A stretch of 63,080 bases of DNA from Bacteroidota bacterium (GTDB lineage Bacteria; Bacteroidota; Bacteroidia; Palsa-965). Under the pieces are notes generated by a model. The model worked only from the letters and a program-made list of their open reading frames with translations. It had not been told where the DNA came from and made no database searches. The stretch covers positions 1 through 63,080 of the forward strand of contig JAJTEY010000005.1 in the NCBI GenBank assembly GCA_021299855.1, in the 5' to 3' direction. Position 1 is the stretch's first letter. Every line of letters begins with the position of its first letter. This document shows positions 60,767-63,080 of this stretch, one piece after another. The position numbers and the translations under genes are program-made.

Positions 60767-63080
60767 ATGAGAGTCCTGCTTGTTATTGCTGTAGCAGTTT
60801 TTTCCGCACTGCAACTTAATGCTCAGTCGAACGACATTAAATACCGTTCTGTAGAAAATCCGTATTACTGGAAAAATCGTCCTCCGTTCCCCGGATATTG
60901 GCAGCAGGACGTGCATTACACGTTAAAAGTAGCATTAGATGACACTAAAGATGTTGTATCGGGAACAGAAGAGTTAACCTATTACAACAACTCGCCCGAC
61001 GAATTAACGTTCGTGTATTTCCACTTGTATCAGAATGCATTTCAGCCGGGCTCTTACACCCACGATTTACACGCACTGAATAATTACAACATCAAATACG
61101 GTCCGAACGAAAAAAACAAGTTGGGTACTGTTGTTTCCAACATGACTGTGGATGGTCAGACTGTTAAAACAGAATTGGACAATACCATTTTGAAAATATG
61201 GTTGCCTAAGCCATTAAAACCGAATCAGTCGGTGAAATTCAAAATGGATTTCTCCACATACTTCGATGGCGGTGGAACAATTCGTCGCCGCATGAAAATG
61301 TACAAAGCATATGGCTACAAGCATTATGATGGCGTGCACTGGTATCCGCGTATATCTGTTTACGATAGAAAAATGGGTTGGGATACCGACCAACATTTGA
61401 CCCGCGAATTTTATGGGGACTATGGCGTTTTTGATGTTGAAATCACCATGCCCAATCATTACATCATGGATGCGACCGGTGTTATGGTTAACGAACAGGA
61501 GATGTTACCTCCTGATCTTCGCCAAAAATTAGACATTGCCAACTTTGCGAAAAAGCAGTGGGAGTCACAGCCGAGCGTAATTGTGGAACCCAACGGAACA
61601 ACGAAGACGTGGAAATTCCACTCCGAAAATACGCACGACTTTGCATGGACTGCGGATCCAACCTATCGTATTGGAGAAGTGGTATGGAAAGGTATTCGTT
61701 GCATTGCTTTAGTTCAGGAACCGCATTGCGCCGGATGGCTGGATGCAGCCGCATTTACCGCTAAAGTAATTCAGGTGTATTCGGAAGATTTCGGCATGTA
61801 TGCTTATCCGAAGATGATTGTCGCGGATGCGCGTGATGGTATGGAATATCCAATGTTAACCTTGGACGGAGGTTATGCGCCGGATTATTATGATCTCATT
61901 GCGCACGAAGTCGGACACAATTGGTTTTATGGAATGGTGGGCAACAACGAAACGTATCGTGCATTGCTGGATGAAGGATTTACACAATTTCTGACGGCAT
62001 ATGCATGCGAAAAAATTCTGGGCAAAAACAGAGTGCGTATGCCTTATCGATCAAAGTATGTGGAACGATTTACCGATCCTGAATTGTACATCGATGGTGA
62101 AGTGTATAACGGTTACATGAATGAGGGTGTGAACGATCCTGTAACCGTAATCGACCAGCACTCCGATCATTTTAACAGCGCTTTAAGACATGGTGGCGGA
62201 TACGGTCAGGTATATTCGAAAACCGCTACAATGTTGTTTAACCTGCAATATGTTTTGGGCGATTCCTTGTTTCAGGCTGCAATGAAAAACTATTTTGAAC
62301 AATGGAAATTCTGTCATCCTTATGTTGAAGATTTCAGAAACTCTATGATTCAGTTTACGCATGTAGACTTGAACTGGTTCTTCGATCAGTGGCTCACCAC
62401 ATCTAAAACTATTGATTACAAAGTTGGCCGTGTAAGTAAAGGTGATTCAACTGACGTCTATAAAATTAAGTTTGAACGTAAAGGTCGAATGCAAATGCCA
62501 CTCGACTTCACAGTATACGCTAACGACGGCAAACAATACAACTACTACATTCCGAACACGTGGTATGAAAAACAAACGACTGCAACAGTATTACCGCGTT
62601 GGATCGGATGGGACAAATTGCGTCCATCATACACAGCTGAAGTTGTTATTCCGACAGGCATTCAGGATGTTCGCATTGACACTACCAATCGTCTTGCGGA
62701 TGTGAACATGTTGAATAACAGCAATAAAACACCGGTAAATTTCCACTTCGATCACCGCATCTATAATCGTCCATCATGGAAAGAGTATGATCTGTACACG
62801 CGTCCTGATTTTTGGTACAACAGCTACGACGGATTGAAAGCCGGTTTTTACCTGGGTGGTGATTTCATGAATGTTAGACACACGTTCGATTTAACATTCC
62901 ATTACAACCTTGGAGCATTGCGTCCTGAATTGCCGGCAAACGCAGAGCTCAATGCATACGACCAGTTCAGCGTACAATTCAATTACAGAACTCCGTTGCA
63001 CCGTTTCGTTCGTAATTCAGCCATTGTGTTAACAGGCCGAAACATCGACGGATTAAACATGGGATTGGTAGGATTGGAAT
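60767..63080 (+). CDS. M1-family metallopeptidase, secreted, 3' end outside window
   Basis: Open from ATG 60767 to the window edge (771 codons), and absent from the ORF track as it has no stop. A signal peptide (MRVLLVIAVAVFSALQLNAQ) is followed by an M1 N-domain (about 25-250) and the catalytic domain with GMEYPML and the zinc motif HEVGHNWFYG near residue 380, the second glutamate in ALLDEGFTQFL. M1 enzymes remove N-terminal residues from peptides. The region after ~residue 560 is beta-rich and may lead to an outer-membrane-like extension (FYLGGDFMNVRHTFDLTFHY). The sequence is cut, so the full length is unknown; the amount already present exceeds a plain M1 core. Confidence 0.93.
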   Translation, partial: MRVLLVIAVAVFSALQLNAQSNDIKYRSVENPYYWKNRPPFPGYWQQDVHYTLKVALDDTKDVVSGTEELTYYNNSPDELTFVYFHLYQNAFQPGSYTHDLHALNNYNIKYGPNEKNKLGTVVSNMTVDGQTVKTELDNTILKIWLPKPLKPNQSVKFKMDFSTYFDGGGTIRRRMKMYKAYGYKHYDGVHWYPRISVYDRKMGWDTDQHLTREFYGDYGVFDVEITMPNHYIMDATGVMVNEQEMLPPDLRQKLDIANFAKKQWESQPSVIVEPNGTTKTWKFHSENTHDFAWTADPTYRIGEVVWKGIRCIALVQEPHCAGWLDAAAFTAKVIQVYSEDFGMYAYPKMIVADARDGMEYPMLTLDGGYAPDYYDLIAHEVGHNWFYGMVGNNETYRALLDEGFTQFLTAYACEKILGKNRVRMPYRSKYVERFTDPELYIDGEVYNGYMNEGVNDPVTVIDQHSDHFNSALRHGGGYGQVYSKTATMLFNLQYVLGDSLFQAAMKNYFEQWKFCHPYVEDFRNSMIQFTHVDLNWFFDQWLTTSKTIDYKVGRVSKGDSTDVYKIKFERKGRMQMPLDFTVYANDGKQYNYYIPNTWYEKQTTATVLPRWIGWDKLRPSYTAEVVIPTGIQDVRIDTTNRLADVNMLNNSNKTPVNFHFDHRIYNRPSWKEYDLYTRPDFWYNSYDGLKAGFYLGGDFMNVRHTFDLTFHYNLGALRPELPANAELNAYDQFSVQFNYRTPLHRFVRNSAIVLTGRNIDGLNMGLVGLE

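Noticed and set aside
1-63080. CRISPR array, tRNA, rRNA, transposase or integrase
   Set aside because: I looked through the gaps and ORFs and saw no spaced direct repeats, cloverleaf-type sequence or mobile-element protein motifs.

Overview
The window looks like part of a chromosome from a Bacteroidota bacterium, probably Flavobacteriales or a close relative. The evidence is two proteins with C-terminal type IX secretion (T9SS) sorting domains, a TonB-dependent receptor with an N-terminal carboxypeptidase-regulatory-like domain, a DnaK with the GGGTHDV variant I associate with Flavobacteriales, DUF4197 and DUF4783 proteins, and -7 boxes of the TAnnTTTG type upstream of several genes. GC is low to moderate by eye. 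I saw no rRNA, tRNA, CRISPR array, insertion sequence or phage gene. No gap without a gene exceeds 300 bases; the longest is 28729-29005 (277 bases), which holds a possible gene remnant.

Layout. (1) 1-4270: an envelope O-acylation cassette (MBOAT acyltransferase cut by the window edge, DHHW/AlgJ-like protein, SGNH hydrolase lipoprotein with LysM). (2) 4271-10316: housekeeping and stress genes (cinA, DUF4197 lipoprotein, two tandem-domain universal stress proteins, a nucleoside phosphorylase, a transglutaminase-like protein). (3) 10337-24577: polysaccharide locus 1, mostly on the minus strand: PglC-like sugar transferase, DegT aminotransferase, O-antigen ligase/polymerase, several GT4 and GT2 glycosyltransferases, a GT2-GT4 fusion, a GT11 fucosyltransferase, a DUF268 protein and a Wzm/Wzt exporter. 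(4) 24654-28728: rny, zapA, a small coiled-coil protein and an M23 peptidase. (5) 29006-36569: T9SS cargo protein, TonB receptor with accessory genes, dnaK. (6) 36717-42765: T9SS cargo protein, PASTA protein, a fused tandem D-Ala-D-Ala-ligase-type protein broken by a frameshift, and rdgB. (7) 42824-56543: polysaccharide locus 2, fifteen tightly packed plus-strand genes: sulfotransferase, a second Wzm/Wzt exporter, four FkbM methyltransferases, several glycosyltransferases, galE and a further methyltransferase. (8) 56528-63080: a multi-spanning membrane protein, rlmH, DUF4783, nadC, a YihY/BrkB protein and an M1 metallopeptidase cut by the right edge.

How it fits together. Two complete ABC-type glycan exporters in one window, plus sugar transferase, ligase and modification enzymes, suggest a cell making at least two decorated surface glycans. 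In both loci the gene right after wzt encodes a methyltransferase-like protein (DUF268 in locus 1, FkbM in locus 2), and the two Wzt proteins share a conserved ATPase but have different C-terminal domains. I infer cap-and-export coupling like that known for WbdD/Wzt systems, with two different caps. T9SS cargo is anchored to A-type LPS in well-studied members of the phylum, so one of these glycans could serve as that anchor; this is inference.

Most start codons I changed from the ORF track were moved to starts supported by ATGA or TAATG overlaps with the upstream stop codon, by signal peptides or by family length.
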